Shown: positions 1-12,340 of the stretch, in pieces
How the letters are laid out: the number at the start of each line of letters is the position of its first letter
How positions within the stretch are numbered: position 1 is the stretch's first letter
Source of the DNA: Bradysia coprophila
Taxonomy: Eukaryota; Arthropoda; Insecta; Diptera; Sciaridae
DNA length: 64,000 nucleotides
Assembly: GCF_014529535.1 (NCBI RefSeq)
Contig: NW_023503501.1
Span: 1,308,150-1,372,149, forward strand
Direction of reading: 5' to 3'
Made by a program: the position numbers and the translations under genes
Notes under the pieces: model-generated
What the model saw: only the letters and a program-made list of their open reading frames with translations
Told to the model about the DNA's origin: nothing
The model's database searches: none

Positions 1-112
1 GATGTCGAAGAACTACCAATTCGTGGAAAAGTGTTGCAATTGTCGGGTTTAAGCTATACTTCACTTGCACTGTGAACAGTTTTTTGACACACATAGTACC
101 ATTTTTGCTTTT

Positions 113-1472
113 TTATTGAAGGCTTTTTAAGATGTTGAACATGCTGTAGGCACCGTTGACAATCTGTTCGTAAGGAATAGATTCAGTTAAAGTTGAAATC
201 AGATTCAAAACTTTTTCACTCACCGTCATAAAGGTTTCCAAGTTCATTGGATATATCAAGACGACAAGTTGTTGCGGTTGCTTCAACACCTCGCCCATGA
301 TGAGAACATGCTTTTTACACGATTGTGTCTGCTCAATCCAATTTGACTCAAATAAGCAGTAAGACAGTCGGTCGCTTGTAACGGTAATGTCATTCGCCAG
401 GTACATAACCAAAAAAATATCAAAAATTGCGTAGAGCAGCACAACCACATAAAATACTGGTTGAACGATGTTTTGGTTCGAAGTCTAAATTGAGAAGAAA
501 TTACGAATTGAACATTTTTGTCTACCGAAAGTCATTAGTAGTGTTAATAGGTACTCACAAAGGCTAAGCTGTAAACTGAAGTACAAATTGTAATGCCACT
601 GGTTGTGATTTGGACCAAAAATAATGTCGAGAAAAAGGATCTGAATCTCTCTATTGTTCTGTTTTGGAAAGAAAAGTTTATTCGAAATCTAATACCGATA
701 TTGAACAGTCGTACTTGGCCAAGTTCCGATGAGTTTTTACCAATACAATTAAATCTTGAACGAACCCACTTCGTTGTGTCAACCTGAATTGTTTCTGTTT
801 TTTTGCCCTTTTCGCAATGGTTTTCTTCACCACACCTAATTTTCTGAATTTATTTCCCAAAAGCTCGTAGTCGATGGAGTAATTTAACATCATGTACCAA
901 ATTAGTACGGTTATCAAGTTCATTACAGCGTACAAGAAACATGACAATGACAAGAACAAATACGCCAACCAATAAACAATTTCCGAACGGTTCCATGAGA
1001 AACTGATAAAAAGAGGCAAGCCTTTATCGGTTGAGAATATTGGCAGTTTTATTAGAACCACCACTGGAACAGTGACAAATGTTGCCAGACAATACATCCG
1101 TACGAAATTCATGAATTTGTTGATCTTTTTTACTGTTTCGTCATATTCTTCACGATTTTCAATTGAATGAACAACGATCGGATCACATACAAATGTGAGG
1201 ATTTCTTGTTTTTCAAACAGGATGTACAGAATTTTCACGTATGCTATCGTCGCTGTAATTGAAATCTGTACTGAGAAAACGGATTCAATTCGATCGTCAC
1301 ATAGAAAAGCATTAGCCGCGAAGAATATCGGGAAAAATGTACCCAAAAAACTATAGAACAATTTCTTGCCGATTTTACGGTAATTGGACTCTTCGTCCGT
1401 TTGCCATATTCCCAATCGGTAAAATATTTTTATGATTAGCTGAATAGTTTTGTCCACTTGAATCGTAAACAT
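113..1472 (-). CDS. Odorant receptor, OR copy 1 (intact, 4 exons)
   Basis: Insect odorant receptor of the 7tm_6 family, a membrane protein that by family knowledge forms a ligand-gated cation channel with the Orco co-receptor in sensory dendrites. I read four exons on the minus strand: 715-1472, 559-658, 224-484 and 113-163. All introns are GT-AG and the phases match, giving 389 codons, the usual OR length. Hydrophobic segments lie near residues 38-57, 65-86, 126-146, 165-192, 262-286 and 297-315, with another near the C-terminus. The C-terminal pattern (YPMNLETFMT then NGAYSMFNILKSLQ) is typical of the family. The start is the ATG at 1472, which aligns with the start of the other copies. The last intron is only 60 nt and has no in-frame stop here, so retention would add 20 residues. 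Ligand unknown. Family call is firm; exon edges are inferred from splice signals and agreement between copies. Confidence 0.9.
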
Positions 1473-1755
1473 TTTCTTAGAATTGTATTGTCGACCGTTA
1501 CGATCCACAGTTAAACTGACACTGATTGTATACAACAATTGAATCCGTTATAGAACTAGTGTCACAGTACAGTACATTCATCACCTGTAAGTGTATATAG
1601 AACTATTTTCATATAAATATTGAAACGACAGAATATTCTTGCGGCACTTCCTAACTTCAATCTTTTTTTTTTTAGATTTGAGCGGTTGTCGACATGAGAT
1701 ATTTACAAAACTAGTGACCCCTTACCTCAAAACTTCCAAAATAACTATATCAGGC

Positions 1756-2730
1756 AAAACGAGCCATCAGAACAGTCGGAGCGTTTGCTGCGACTGAGCC
1801 CCGTACAAACCTGTATATCTATTGCGTACGTGACCCTAGTGCGTCTGTCCCCCTACTTTGACCGTAAGCCTATTGCGCCGGTTAATGTAGTTAAAGTAAA
1901 ATTATTATGTACATCTTATAAATTGCGCATAGCGCACGACGTTCCTTTCAAATGAAACAAAAATTTCAAATCGCCCTAAAAATTTTATTTTTTTGAAGGG
2001 CCTAGTATCGGCCTCAGTCCGAGGACCCAAATATAAAAATTTTTTCAACTACATTCTATTCGGCCTTTGATTACCTTCCAAATGAAACAAAAATTACGAA
2101 AAACGGATGAAATTTACTCGAGTTATATGTGAAATACACATAGGGCCCTAGTAGCGGCCTTAGGCCAAGGACCCAAATTTAATTTTTTTCAACAACATTC
2201 TATTCGGCCTTCGATTACCTTCCAAATCAAACAAAAATTACGAAAAACGAATGAAACTTACTCGAGTTCTATGTAAAATACACATAGGGCCCTAGTAGCA
2301 TTTCACTTCTAAGGCCCTAACTCACGGTCCGCTCACCCGATTTTAAAAAACTTTTTTTTCCTGGATTGGTATTGACAATACCTATCATTTGCCGTGTTAC
2401 ATTTCTATCGTTTATTTTGCCATAAATATCACCAAAAGACCTTAAATCACTTAGATGGCCCTAACTCACGAAGGGCCGACCCGAAAATGCCCATCTTCGA
2501 ACTTAGCCTCACTATTTCGACTATCTTTCAGGGGAAAAAAAAATTTGAAATCGGATTTGATTTACTCAAGATATCGACGTGACGGACAGACGGACAGACA
2601 AAATTTTTATTGTGGATTCGTCATCTATGAACATAGGCAAACACTTTGCCCTTACCGTCTGCTTCGAATTCCATCAATTACACACGGCATCGTAATCCTA
2701 TAAGCCCCTTTGTACTTCGTACGGGGCTAA
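1756..2730. repeat. Dispersed repeat family X, copy 1
   Basis: Non-coding repeat with internal units of about 144 bp that restart at a GGGCCCTAGTAG-like motif near 1999, 2142 and 2286. Part of it ends in short inverted motifs (AGCCCCGTAC near 1797, GTACGGGGCT near 2730). The same sequence recurs in reverse orientation at about 39200-40262 and in pieces at 12610-13230, 26470-27090, 34140-34320 and 35210-35515. The right part holds a GACGGACAGACGGACAGAC tract. No transposase or reverse transcriptase is encoded, so the element class is unknown. Confidence 0.7.
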
Positions 2731-3475
2731 AAACCTTGAGTGAAAAAGTAACGCAAGCCCTTGTGTCTCCTTAAAAAAAAACTGTGTGCTACGCTACACA
2801 CAACGACTCGAAAGTGACAGATGCGGAATTTTTCTCTTGTTCTTTCACATTACATTACATTACAGAGAGTTGATCCCTTTTACAAACTACCAAACTGCAG
2901 ACATTGCTCCCTTTTAAAAACTGTGACATTACAGCAGGCATTACTACATTACAGACGGTTGCTGCCTATTACAAACTGCGATTTTACAGACTCTTGCTCC
3001 CCTTTACAAAAGGTAAACGTTAATCAAAAATTCTAAAAACTATCAATATTAATGCTATTCCCGTAAATTCAGGGTTTTTTGACTGATTTCTGCTTTTGTA
3101 AATTTTAAATATATTTGATCATCTACGCATTTACTTAAATCACAAAATTATGGTATCAACGATAAAACAACAAATAATTTGATTTCAGCGTTTAATAATT
3201 CAACAACATTTTCCCTGTAAAAGAAGAACTTTCCCTCACTTGTGGGAAGGAAGAAGTTTCCTTCACTTGGTAAAAAAAGACTTTACTTCGCGGTCACAAT
3301 AATGTACATGTAACTACAAATTTTCTGGGTGGTTAGGGAATAAATTGAATGAAATATTTCACACAACAAATGTCGCTGCATTTGCTTCATATTATGTACA
3401 TGAATCAAATGCAGCTCTGCTTCTAGCATACATACACAAAATATTTGGAGGCTTATGCAATCAAAATATATCATC
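2731..3475. other. Non-coding stretch with a degenerate short repeat
   Basis: No gene is supported. From about 2850 to 3012 the motif TTACA(GA)...CTCCCTTTTACAAACT recurs four or five times with variation, forming a decayed minisatellite. The rest is AT-rich unique sequence. Confidence 0.5.
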
Positions 3476-3479
3476 TTCA

Positions 3480-3620
3480 GGGCCGTTTGAAATGCCATCC
3501 ACGTCAAGGAATGCCATCCACATCAAGGGAAGCCATCCACGTTAAAAAATCGGATACAAATAAATGAATGAACGAAACATTTAACGAAAATTAAGTGAGG
3601 TTACGTCTGAAAGATACTAT
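3480..3620 (-). repeat. Fragment of cluster repeat R, inverted
   Basis: This stretch matches in reverse complement the segments at about 8700-8830, 22810-22940 and 27700-27830. Recognisable pieces are the GTGGATGGCATTTC doublet and the AACCTCACTTAAGTTTCGTT tract. It is the one inverted piece of a repeat that elsewhere in the cluster lies forward. Confidence 0.7.
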
Positions 3621-4549
3621 AGATCTATAGGCCTTGTATTTATTTCGTAAGCACTGGAGTCATGATTTCTTGATGTGAATAAAAACGCACAACACACGTA
3701 TACATGTTCAAAATTTTAAAGTCTATTTGACAATGGAAAAATGAGTGTTCGTGCTAGGACGCTCTTAGTAGGAGCGGTGATATGGCTTAAGTGAATCTTA
3801 GGACCAATCAAATCACTAAGAAAATCGTCTGACGCTGGAATCGAACCACTATCAATTTGGGTTAAGGTTAGAATGTAGCCATTCTGTCCCGTATGAAATA
3901 TAATCACAATTGAAATAAAAATATATTTATACTTACCAATAAATTAAGATGGAGATTTGACACATGCCCTAGCTGCAAGTTGGATTTCTCCAATACTCTC
4001 TCTTAGTCTGATCCGACAATGAGATTGATTTGTTCAATATTTCTTACAGATAATTCGGTTTTCTTTCGTTTAAAATTTTTCAGTACATTTTTCAACCATT
4101 TTCCTAACAATACGTTACGTAAAATTTTCTTTCACAAATTTCTTGAGTCAATTTTTTGTTGATAAATCTTTTGCGTACGACGCACAATGCGATATCAGTT
4201 ATTTTGTAAGTAAGATAAAGGACTTGCGACACATTTACCCTTTAAGGGTTTTTTGACTCATATCACCACTTTTGTAAGTATGTCATTTCGACAACATCAA
4301 AAAAAACTTATGGAAAACCTTAAAAAGAGAAATGAGTCTGAATCCCAAAATCCAGAAACCAATCTTGCTATACCTCACTCTTGTCAAAAAATCCGATGGA
4401 AGTTAGGAAGTGCCAGACGAATCATCTGTTGGGGGTCGTTGGAGTTAAGGTGGAGAAGTCAAAAAGTTGCTGTAAATATGCTCAGCCGTCCTCAACAAAA
4501 TTTTGTTAAAACACTTTTGGCAGTGGACTTGCGTCACGCCCGCTTACTA
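3621..4549. other. Non-coding, includes an unexplained 143-aa open frame
   Basis: An open frame runs on the plus strand from 4253 to 4684. Its product shows no family signature I recognise, and its 3' third lies in a repeat shared with 9030 onwards. A segment at 3960-4010 matches 34990-35040. A sequence resembling a tRNA T-arm or B box occurs on the minus strand near 3845 but lacks a convincing partner A box. Confidence 0.35.
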
Positions 4550-4980
4550 ACGTGCGGGCATGATGAAGTGAATGTAACTGACGTATTAAATCAACACTTT
4601 ACACGTGGATTAGTTAATATAATAAGTTTGACCGCAAATGTTGTTTCTACGAACAGAAATATCGAAACTTTAAACTTTCTTTAATAATTTAACAGACCTG
4701 GCATAGTCACACTGCACAAACTTTGCGGATAATTTAAGTTAATTAGACATTGGAATGGTTCAATCGTTCTCAATAACACAGAAAACTTGAAGAAGTATGA
4801 AAAGTCATAAATTATTGAAGCATTTTAACATGTCAGTACACGTAAAGTGGTGGATTATTCAGGAGTAATGGAATTTCAGGCAATTACCTCGTATCTACGA
4901 TTCATCGGATAAGCTTCCACCGGTTAGATTTGAAAACCAGCGAGTATGGGATCAAAGTTAGTGGCCTTTTGGTGTCACTT
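4550..4980. repeat. Cluster repeat R, downstream segment
   Basis: This resembles 9030-9470 in the same orientation, and less completely 23100-23390, 27960-28260, 34985-35210 and 42720-43020. Shared landmarks include AACATGTCAGTACACGTA and TTCAGGCAATTAC followed by TCATCGGATAAGCT. It forms part of the non-coding DNA that accompanies each OR copy. Confidence 0.65.
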
Positions 4981-5129
4981 TTTAGAAAAGCTTAAATAGC
5001 TGGGACACAAAATTCAGGAACAGTAGGTTGTAGTGCATGCTGCGAAAATGATTCATACAAGAGGGAACGATTTTGAGATAAGAGCAACCGCACAATTGTG
5101 TTGTTGAGAAAAAAGCTTCGGCAATGCCT

Positions 5130-6290
5130 ATATTATATTGTTTATGAAAATCATTACGAAGAGGAACACTAACAAGTTCGACTTCTACCAACCTGTTGAA
5201 CAAGCTGCTTTCAGATCTGGTTTCAGCACAAACGACCATTTGCAGGTGATGAGAACGCTTATTGAGAATCGTGAATACAACATCGACATAGACTTGCTAT
5301 TCATAGACTTCGAAAAAGCTTTCGATTCAGTGGAAACATGGTCGATATTGGACGCATTAGACGAATGTATAGTAGACTCAAGGTACTCCAACACAATTCG
5401 ATATGTGTACAAAAATTCTACTTTATGTACAAAACTTGATAAGAGGACGGAGAAATTCAGAATTGGCCGAGGTGTAAGGTAGGGTTCATTTCACCGAAAT
5501 TATTCACGGCGATTCTGCAGTGTTTTTAGGAAGTTAAACTGTAGTAAAATGGGAATAAAGATAAATGGAGAGTACCTAAGCAATCTCCGCTTCGCTGATG
5601 ACATTGTACCGATAGCAGCGAATGTAGGTCAGGCTCAGCTTATGCTACAACAGTTAAGTGAAGAGGCAAGCAAAGTTGTCCTCAAGATGAACTTATCGAA
5701 AACAAAAGTCATGACCAACATCGGGGACGATAGAGAAATCAAAATTGGTGACACTGTCATTGAACGAGTCGACAGCTATGTATATCTAGGACATAAACTG
5801 AAGTTAGTCTGGACAACCAAACTGCAGAAATAAGACGTAGGATTGGTCTTGCATGGGCAGTGTTCGGAAAATGCAAAATGAATAATGGTCTGAAACGCAA
5901 AGTTTTTGACACTTGTATCCTTCCAGTGCTCACTTATGGAGCGGAAACGTTAACTTTAACGAAAGCATCCGAAGATAAATTGAGAGTGGCACAAAGAGCC
6001 ATGGAACGGAGTATGCTTGGAATTACGCTCAGAGATAGAATGACAAATCAATGGATTCGACAACAAACAAAAGTCGTTGATGTCATGAAAAGAATAGCAT
6101 CTTTAAAGTGGAGCTGGGCGGGACATATTGCAAGAAGGACGGACGAACGTTGGACCAAAAAGATTTTGAACTGGAGACAAACTGGCAGCAAATGGCAATG
6201 GATCGTACGAAATGGAAAGAAGAAGCTACATCCAGCAGTGGACAGAAACAGGCTGAAAAAGAAGAAGAAGAAGAATATAGCAATGTCCAT
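5130..6290 (+). pseudogene. RTE-clade LINE reverse transcriptase remnant, copy 1
   Basis: A degraded non-LTR retrotransposon. The first open block (5138-5482) carries reverse-transcriptase motifs, including AAFRSGFSTNDHL and the catalytic segment LLFIDFEKAFDSVE. A frame change follows. The second block (5549-5833) holds the FADDIV form of the Y/FADD active site. The third block (5860 onward) has the C-terminal RTE region with PVLTYGAETLTLTKAS, RAMERSMLGI and WAGHIARR. These phrases are typical of insect RTE endonuclease-reverse transcriptases. The endonuclease domain upstream is missing and the frame breaks at least twice, so it is inactive. The end is a lysine-rich tail near 6280. A second fragment of the same family lies at 28627-29085 on the minus strand. 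Confidence 0.85.
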
Positions 6291-6650
6291 ATTCGCGAAA
6301 ATATTTGTACGAATTTTCTCAAATTTTCCCGATTTTCTCAAATTTTCACAAAAAACTTTTTGGGAAAATTCACAAAAATTTGAGAAAATCGTAAAAATTT
6401 AAATTTAAAATAATTTTGCGAATATAGGCACTGAGTTGCCCTCAGTTGTCGAAACTAACAGTTACCGAAGCTCAACAACACACGAGTGAGTTTGCGAGTA
6501 TCTCAAAATTGTTTCCGAATTAAGGAATCATGCCAGCAGCATGCGTTGTATTCTATTTTATTGCTTGTCCATGCGAAAATTGATTCTTGTCTTAATATGA
6601 TTATAAATAAACAACATATGCAAACGAATCTATTATCTATGAAATGAAAT
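6291..6650. other. AT-rich spacer with an inverted A/T tract
   Basis: At about 6300-6400 the motif TTTCTCAAATTTT recurs and is followed by its near complement AAAATTTGAGAAAATCG, giving a weak foldback. Nothing else is recognised. Confidence 0.4.
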
Positions 6651-6719
6651 TAGCCTTTCGATCGAATTATCAGTTTTTCAAGGTCGTGTGTGTGAAAGTT
6701 TTTGGTTGCCGGTGTAATT

Positions 6720-7849
6720 ATGACAGAAACCCAGCTCTTGAATTTTCTGAAGAAACAAAGTGACGCATATGAGGCACTGCTTGCTAAATTCAACGAGAAA
6801 AAGGAAAATAAGCCGGAAAACGACACACAAAGGTTGAAGGATTCAGTTGCAAAATCAATTAATGAATTTGTGTATGATCCACAAAGTGGAGTCATTTTCA
6901 ACAAGTGGTACGCTCATTATGAGGACACGTTTTCAATTAATGGTGAAAAGTTGGACGATGCAGCAAAAATTCGTATATTATTTCGTATGTTGGATTCCAT
7001 TCCACATTTGAAATACATCGACTACATTCTACCGAAAAAACCGGGTGAAGTTACTTTCGAGGAGACAATTAAAACTCTCAAGGTCATGTTCGGTGAACCG
7101 GATTCTTTGTTCAGCATTCGTTACAACTGTTTGAAGCTGACGAAGAAGCAGAGTGATGATTACATAATGTTTGCGAGCGTTTGGCTGAATGAAAGAGATT
7201 ATTAGATCTAAAATCCGATTTTGATCTAATTACGCCGAAATCGTCAACCTAATTGGTGCCGCAAGTCTCAAAAATTTCAACAAAATCAATCAAAACCGTC
7301 AGTACAGCCTAACACGAACGCAGACAATACGAGGGGGAAACCACTTTTTTATTGATGTGATTAACATGATTAACCAGTAATTAACATAATGACGAATTGT
7401 TGATTTGCCAGCATCGTCGCAAAACTACAAATAAACGTGAAATATAGCGGTTAATCAATGTTAATCACCAATTAGCCGTTTGGATTTCTCAAAACTTATG
7501 TTTCTGATTAACAGATTAACTGATTAACCATATGTTATTCACAAAATAGTGGTTTCCCCCTCGACACAATACAGACAAAAACAAACCACCGAAACGACCA
7601 TGCTGGCTATGTGGAGATATACATTGGGTCAAAGATTACCCATATGTTAAACGCACCTGCAAAGACTGCGGCAAGATTGGCCACAAAAAAGGATTTTGTG
7701 GCTACGATCGATCAAAGCAAGCTAAGTCCAAATCCAAAAAAGGCAACGTACAGGTCTCATGGATTATTCGCGATATCAATACTCTCCCTAGCATCCAAAC
7801 TCCCTCAAAAAATCGATTTAGGGGGGAAAGTAAGTTTGAGAAACGCTGA
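6720..7849 (+). pseudogene. Gypsy-type retrotransposon Gag remnant
   Basis: Broken gag gene of an LTR retrotransposon. The first part (6720-7205, ATG at 6720) encodes a capsid-like region with INEFVYDPQSGVIFNKWYAHY, KLDDAAKIRILFRML and YILPKKPGEVTFEETIKTLK, a pattern I know from insect Ty3/gypsy Gag proteins of the K02A2.6-like type. The frame ends at 7205 after LNERDY. Further on (7571-7849) an open frame encodes a double zinc knuckle, with CWLCGD followed by CKDCGKIGHKKGFC (the second a classic CX2CX4HX4C). Between the two lies a 234-bp inverted-repeat element. No protease, polymerase, integrase or LTR is seen. Family call firm, subfamily inferred. Confidence 0.8.
7330..7563. mobile_element. 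234-bp hAT-like MITE inside the gag remnant
   Basis: Perfect 16-bp terminal inverted repeats, CGAGGGGGAAACCACT and its complement, bound a 234-bp AT-rich element. The flanks AGACAATA (7322-7329) and ACACAATA (7564-7571) agree at 7 of 8 bases, which fits an 8-bp target duplication as in hAT elements. It has no coding capacity. Confidence 0.8.
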
Positions 7850-8539
7850 TTTTTAATATGGCTTAAAAACAACAACAACAACAAGTGCCATAGACATTTG
7901 TATCACAGCTTTTGATAGTAAAACTTTTTATAATATTTCTCTCAGGGAATTCATCATTATCATGACCTTGCAAACATCAGACACGATTCCATCTGTCAGA
8001 CACGTCGAATGAATTGGACGAAAGCTTTTCATGTAAAAACCAGTATATAAATATTGAACGCATTTCGTCAACTAATTGAGATTAGGGACTACTTGACGAA
8101 CAATTAAGTATGGTTAATGGTTACGTTGACGAGTACCGTATAATGAAAATGATGATCTATAGCAAGAAATACAGATCACGACTTTAGGAAGAGATAATAT
8201 TGTGTATGTAGAACACGATTTTAGACAGTGACGCAACCCATTTTTGCTTTACTAATACATATATCCAGCATATTTGAATATATTTCGTATAAACAGCATA
8301 ACTTTGACAACCGTCACCTGAAAATAATTAAACTTTACCTCGACGGATTTTTGTCAAACAAACTCACTGTGGGTGGCGAACGATCTCAGGAACCCGGCAA
8401 CGTAATCAGTTTCTTAATCTGACCAATATATGCTGAACGATAAGACTTCGGAAAAAGTTTGTATGCGTATTTGCCACATCACGATAAACAGTAAGTGAAG
8501 TGAGGCATAACGATTTAACAAAATTTAAACGCGTAATTA
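7850..8539. other. Non-coding gap
   Basis: AT-rich sequence with an (AAC)n tract at 7867-7884. A 64-codon open frame at 8228-8422 has no recognisable motif. No gene is supported. Confidence 0.4.
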
Positions 8540-9820
8540 GAGAACAAACGTTTCCGTCGACCCATAATGTACGCAAACCAGCAAAACACCTAGAAAGTAC
8601 GCGATTAAGAACGGAATTTTCCACTGAGTCATTTCGTTTATTCATTTTTGCCGCTGCATTGAAGTCCGGAATGATAGCTGAAAGTTGCTTATAGATCATC
8701 TTCACACGTAACCTCACTTAAGTTTCGTTAAATTTTTCGTTCATTCATTAATTTGTATGAGATTTTTTTAACGTGGATGGCATTTCTTATCGTGGATGGC
8801 ATTTCAAACGGCCTTGAAGATGATCTATTACCGTTCTACCGTTCAGTGCAACTTTTTATTAAAACCCAAACAGCTCGAATACCATATTATTATCAAGGTT
8901 TCGGAACGTTTATGGCTGGGCCCGCCAATTTAGCAAATTATCTAACTTACCAATAGTCAATATTCCTCGTCCTCATAGAATAATTTATGAAGTGAATCTA
9001 CAGCATGTTTATAACTGACGTGTTTCATATCAACACTTTACACGTTTACAAGGCGGTCGAAATTCTATTTATAGTTAATAAGTGGGACCTGTGACTGCAT
9101 CTCAAGTATTGTTTCTACGAACAGAAATATCGAACCCTTTAAACCTTTTTGAATAAATTAATGGACTTGGCACAGTCAAACCGCACAACCTTTGCGGACA
9201 ATTTAAGTTAATTAGATAATGCATTGAAATGATTAGATCTATAACACAGTGGACTTGAAGAAGTACGAAAATCCATACATTTTTGAAGCCTTTTAACATG
9301 TCAGTACACGTAGTGATTATTCAGGAGTAATGTAATTTCAGGCAATTACTTCGTATCTATGGTTCATTGGATAAGCTCATATCCGGCCGTATAGATCTAA
9401 AAGTCAACGAAAATGGGGTTAAAGTTAGGGGCCTTAAAGTGAAATCTCTTAGGGAACCCAAATAGCTAGGTAAAATCGGTTCACGGCAGCCAAACTGTCA
9501 GACTTTTCTTTAAATTCTTAAATTCTTTAAATTAAGTTTATCAGCGACCGCATGGCTTTTCTTATGAAATTTTAATATCCTGGGCCCTTGACCTGAAACT
9601 GAAAGGAACATTCACTAGCACAAAGTGTTTCTTGGTTTCTGTTTATTCAAACAACATAATTGATAAAACAAGTGCAGCAGAGTAGAGGGGAAGTAGAATT
9701 TGTCGATGACGAGAAATCACCAATTGGTGGAAAAGTGTTTCAATTGTCGGGTTTAAACTATACATACATCACTTGCATTGTGAACAGTTTTTTGACACAC
9801 ATAGTACCATTTTTGCTTTT

Positions 9821-11185
9821 TTATTGAAGGCTTTTTAAGATGTTGAACATGCTGTAGGCACCGTTGACAATCTATTCGTAAGGAAGATATTCAATTGAAG
9901 TTAAAATCAGATTAAAAGCTTTTTCACTCACCGTCATAAAAGATTCCAGGTTCATTGGATATATCAAGACGACAAGTTGTTGAGGTTGCTTCAACATCTC
10001 GCCCATGATGAGAACATATTTCTTACACGATTGTGTCTGCTCAATCCAATTTGACTCAAATAAGCAGTAAGACAGTCGGTCGCTTGTAACGGTAATGTCA
10101 TTCGCCAGGTACATAACCAAAAAAATATCAAAAATTGCGTAGAGCAGCACAACCACATAAAATACTGGTTGAACGATGTTTTGGTTCGAAGTCTAAATTG
10201 AGATGAAATTACGAATTGAGCATTTTTATATACCGAGCGTCATTAGTGGTGTTAGTAGTACTCACAAAGGCTAAGCTGTAAACTGAGGTACAAATAATGA
10301 TGCCACTGGTTGTGATTTGAAACAAAAATATCGGTGAGAAAAAGGATCTGAATCGCTCTACTGTTCTGTTTTGGAATGAAATTAATAGAATAATGGGAAA
10401 TTGATTTTAGAATGTGCGAACTCGTACTCGGTCAAGTTCCGATGAGCTTTTACCAAAACAATTAAATCTTCAACGAACCCACTTCGTTGTGTCGACCTGA
10501 ATTCTTTCTGTTTTTTGGCTATCTTCGAAATGGTTTTCTTCACCACACCTAATTTTCTCAATTTATTTCCCAACAGATCGTACTCAATAGAGTAATTTAA
10601 CATCATGTACCAAATTAGTATGGTTATCAAGTTCATTGTAGCGTACAAGAAACCTGACAATGACACCAACAAATACGCGAACCAATAAATAATTTCCGAA
10701 TGGTTCCATGAGAAACTGATAAAAAGAGGCAAGCCTTTATCGGTGGAGAATATTGGCAACTTTATTACAATCAGCAATGGAACAGTTAAAAATATTGCCA
10801 GACAATATGGCCGTACGAAATTCATGAATTTGTTGATCTTTTTGACTGTTTCGTCATATTCTTCACGATTTTCAATTGAATGAACAACGATCGGATCATA
10901 TAAAAATGCGAGGATTTCTTGTTTGTTAAACAGGACGTACAAAGTTTTCACGTATAAAATCGCCGCAGTAATTGAAATCTGTACTGAAAATATAGATTCA
11001 TTACGATCATCACATAGAAAAGCGTTAGTTGCGAAGAATATCAGGAAAAGTGCACCAAAAAAGGTGTAAAACATTTTCATTCCGATTTTACGGTAATTGG
11101 ACTCTTCGTCCCTTTGCCATATTCCCATTCGGTAATATATTTTCACAATTCGCTGAAGCGCTTCGTCCAGTTCAATCGAAAACAT
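9821..11185 (-). CDS. Odorant receptor, OR copy 2 (intact, 4 exons)
   Basis: Second 7tm_6 odorant receptor, predicted 389 aa. Exons on the minus strand are 10428-11185, 10266-10365, 9932-10192 and 9821-9871, with lengths 758, 100, 261 and 51 nt, identical to copy 1. Donors and acceptors are GT-AG at the same homologous places. The 60-nt last intron ends in GAATAG, so its acceptor AG completes an in-frame stop. It must therefore be spliced to make the C-terminus, which supports the intron call in all copies. The N-terminus begins MFSIELDEALQRIV at 11185. The first half of exon 1 is almost identical to copy 3, but the end of exon 1 (SIEYDLL, KTISKIAKK) matches copy 5, pointing to exchange between copies. 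Likely a plasma-membrane odorant-gated channel subunit; ligand unknown. Confidence 0.9.
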
Positions 11186-11189
11186 TTTC

Positions 11190-11860
11190 TTAGAAATTTA
11201 TTGTCGACCGTTTCACTACGCTGCCAAACTGACACTGGGATGTATACATGCACTTGAATCACATTTTATATCTCAAGCGGACCAAAGGGGCCACATTCTC
11301 TCACCAGATAGAGAGCAAGTTTTTCTTCAAACTTTTGCTTAATGCTGCCATCAGATCGATTTCTGAATATATCGTTGTTTTTGGTCTTCATCAGAAATAT
11401 TGATGTTTTACGGTCAGCTCAGTGTATGTACGTAAAAATAAGGGTTATAGAGTAATCTAATCTCTAGACTTCACAGATTTTATTTAGCAAAAAGGATGTT
11501 GTTTCAAAAGGTCGATATATTTCTCTCATTATTCCCAGTTTGGATGAATTTTCATACGCCATGACTAATGGGGTGAATTCATTTGTCAGACCAGCCAACA
11601 TCATCCAATTTCAATCCCGTCTTTTTCACTTTCAGTGATGTCATTGTCACACGATTTATGTAATACTCCATCGAAACATTCTTCCTGCTTGCCTATTTAT
11701 AACTCACGTATTTGGTAGATGGTAGCCGTGGTAGCTCCAGAATTGAAAAATTGAGAAAAAGAAGAAAGACCTCACTAGGCTTATAGCCGGTCTATTCTTG
11801 TTTTTTTTTTATCGAATTTATTATCACTTCTTCGTGGGGGTACGTGTGAAGTACATTTCA
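11190..11860. other. Upstream region of OR copy 2
   Basis: Non-coding. The first 140 bp match the region upstream of OR copy 3 and may contain the shared promoter, though no TATA box or initiator is clear. From about 11330 the sequence is not shared with unit B. At 11377-11400 the run GTTTTTGGTCTTCATCAG resembles part of the Penelope terminal repeat and may be a relic. Confidence 0.4.
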
Positions 11861-11995
11861 TTAGAAAGGTAATCACATGTACTATTAAGCCGAATACGTA
11901 CTTATTGGTTTTTAAATTCATCCACATTGAAATATGTGCAGTGGAAGTTTTCAACCGAAGAGTTACACTGTTCTTACAGAAATTTCTCGAGGTAC

Positions 11996-12198
11996 ACAAT
12001 AGTCATTTGTGTACCTGTTTTGGACGATTGATTTTAGGCAATTTCGCGGATTGTAGGCCGAACGAAGTGAGGCTTACAAGCGAAAGTGCCGTAAATCAAC
12101 TGTCCCAAACAGGTGCACATGTGAGTTTTCATGCAGAGGGCCGGAAACCCGAGAAAATTCGAAAAATTGCCCTCATTTTCGGTCCCGAAGCATGAAAA
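11996..12198. mobile_element. Unit A-specific insertion with inverted ends
   Basis: Absent from the matching place in unit B near 26045. Internal inverted motifs (GTACCTGTTTTGG with CCAAACAGGTGCAC, and GATTTTAGGC against GTAAATC) suggest a small foldback transposon. No protein is encoded. Confidence 0.5.
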
Positions 12199-12340
12199 AC
12201 GTATACGCAATCACTACAAATATTACACCATGGAGTTTTATGTTTCAAGACTTAACTTTTTCTAAGTTCATCAGAATATACATAAGTTATAAAAATGTCA
12301 TTGTTCGGAAGAATATTATATATGATTCAAAGTTCTACAA

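Noticed and set aside
593-787. Plus-strand open frame of 64 codons
   Set aside because: It lies opposite OR copy 1 exons 1-2 and has no motif; a shadow of the real gene.
3830-3870. Possible tRNA or SINE (GGTTCGATTCC on the minus strand)
   Set aside because: It looks like a B box, but no proper A box, cloverleaf or poly-A tail could be found.
4253-4684. 143-codon open frame as a real gene
   Set aside because: Its 3' third lies in repeat R and the protein has no recognisable family or splice context.
6500-7900. LTRs around the gypsy gag remnant
   Set aside because: No pair of direct repeats could be found on either side by eye.
11369-11405. Another hammerhead-like motif (CTGATGAAGACC on the minus strand)
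   Set aside because: The GAAA part is missing; at best a relic of a Penelope terminal repeat.
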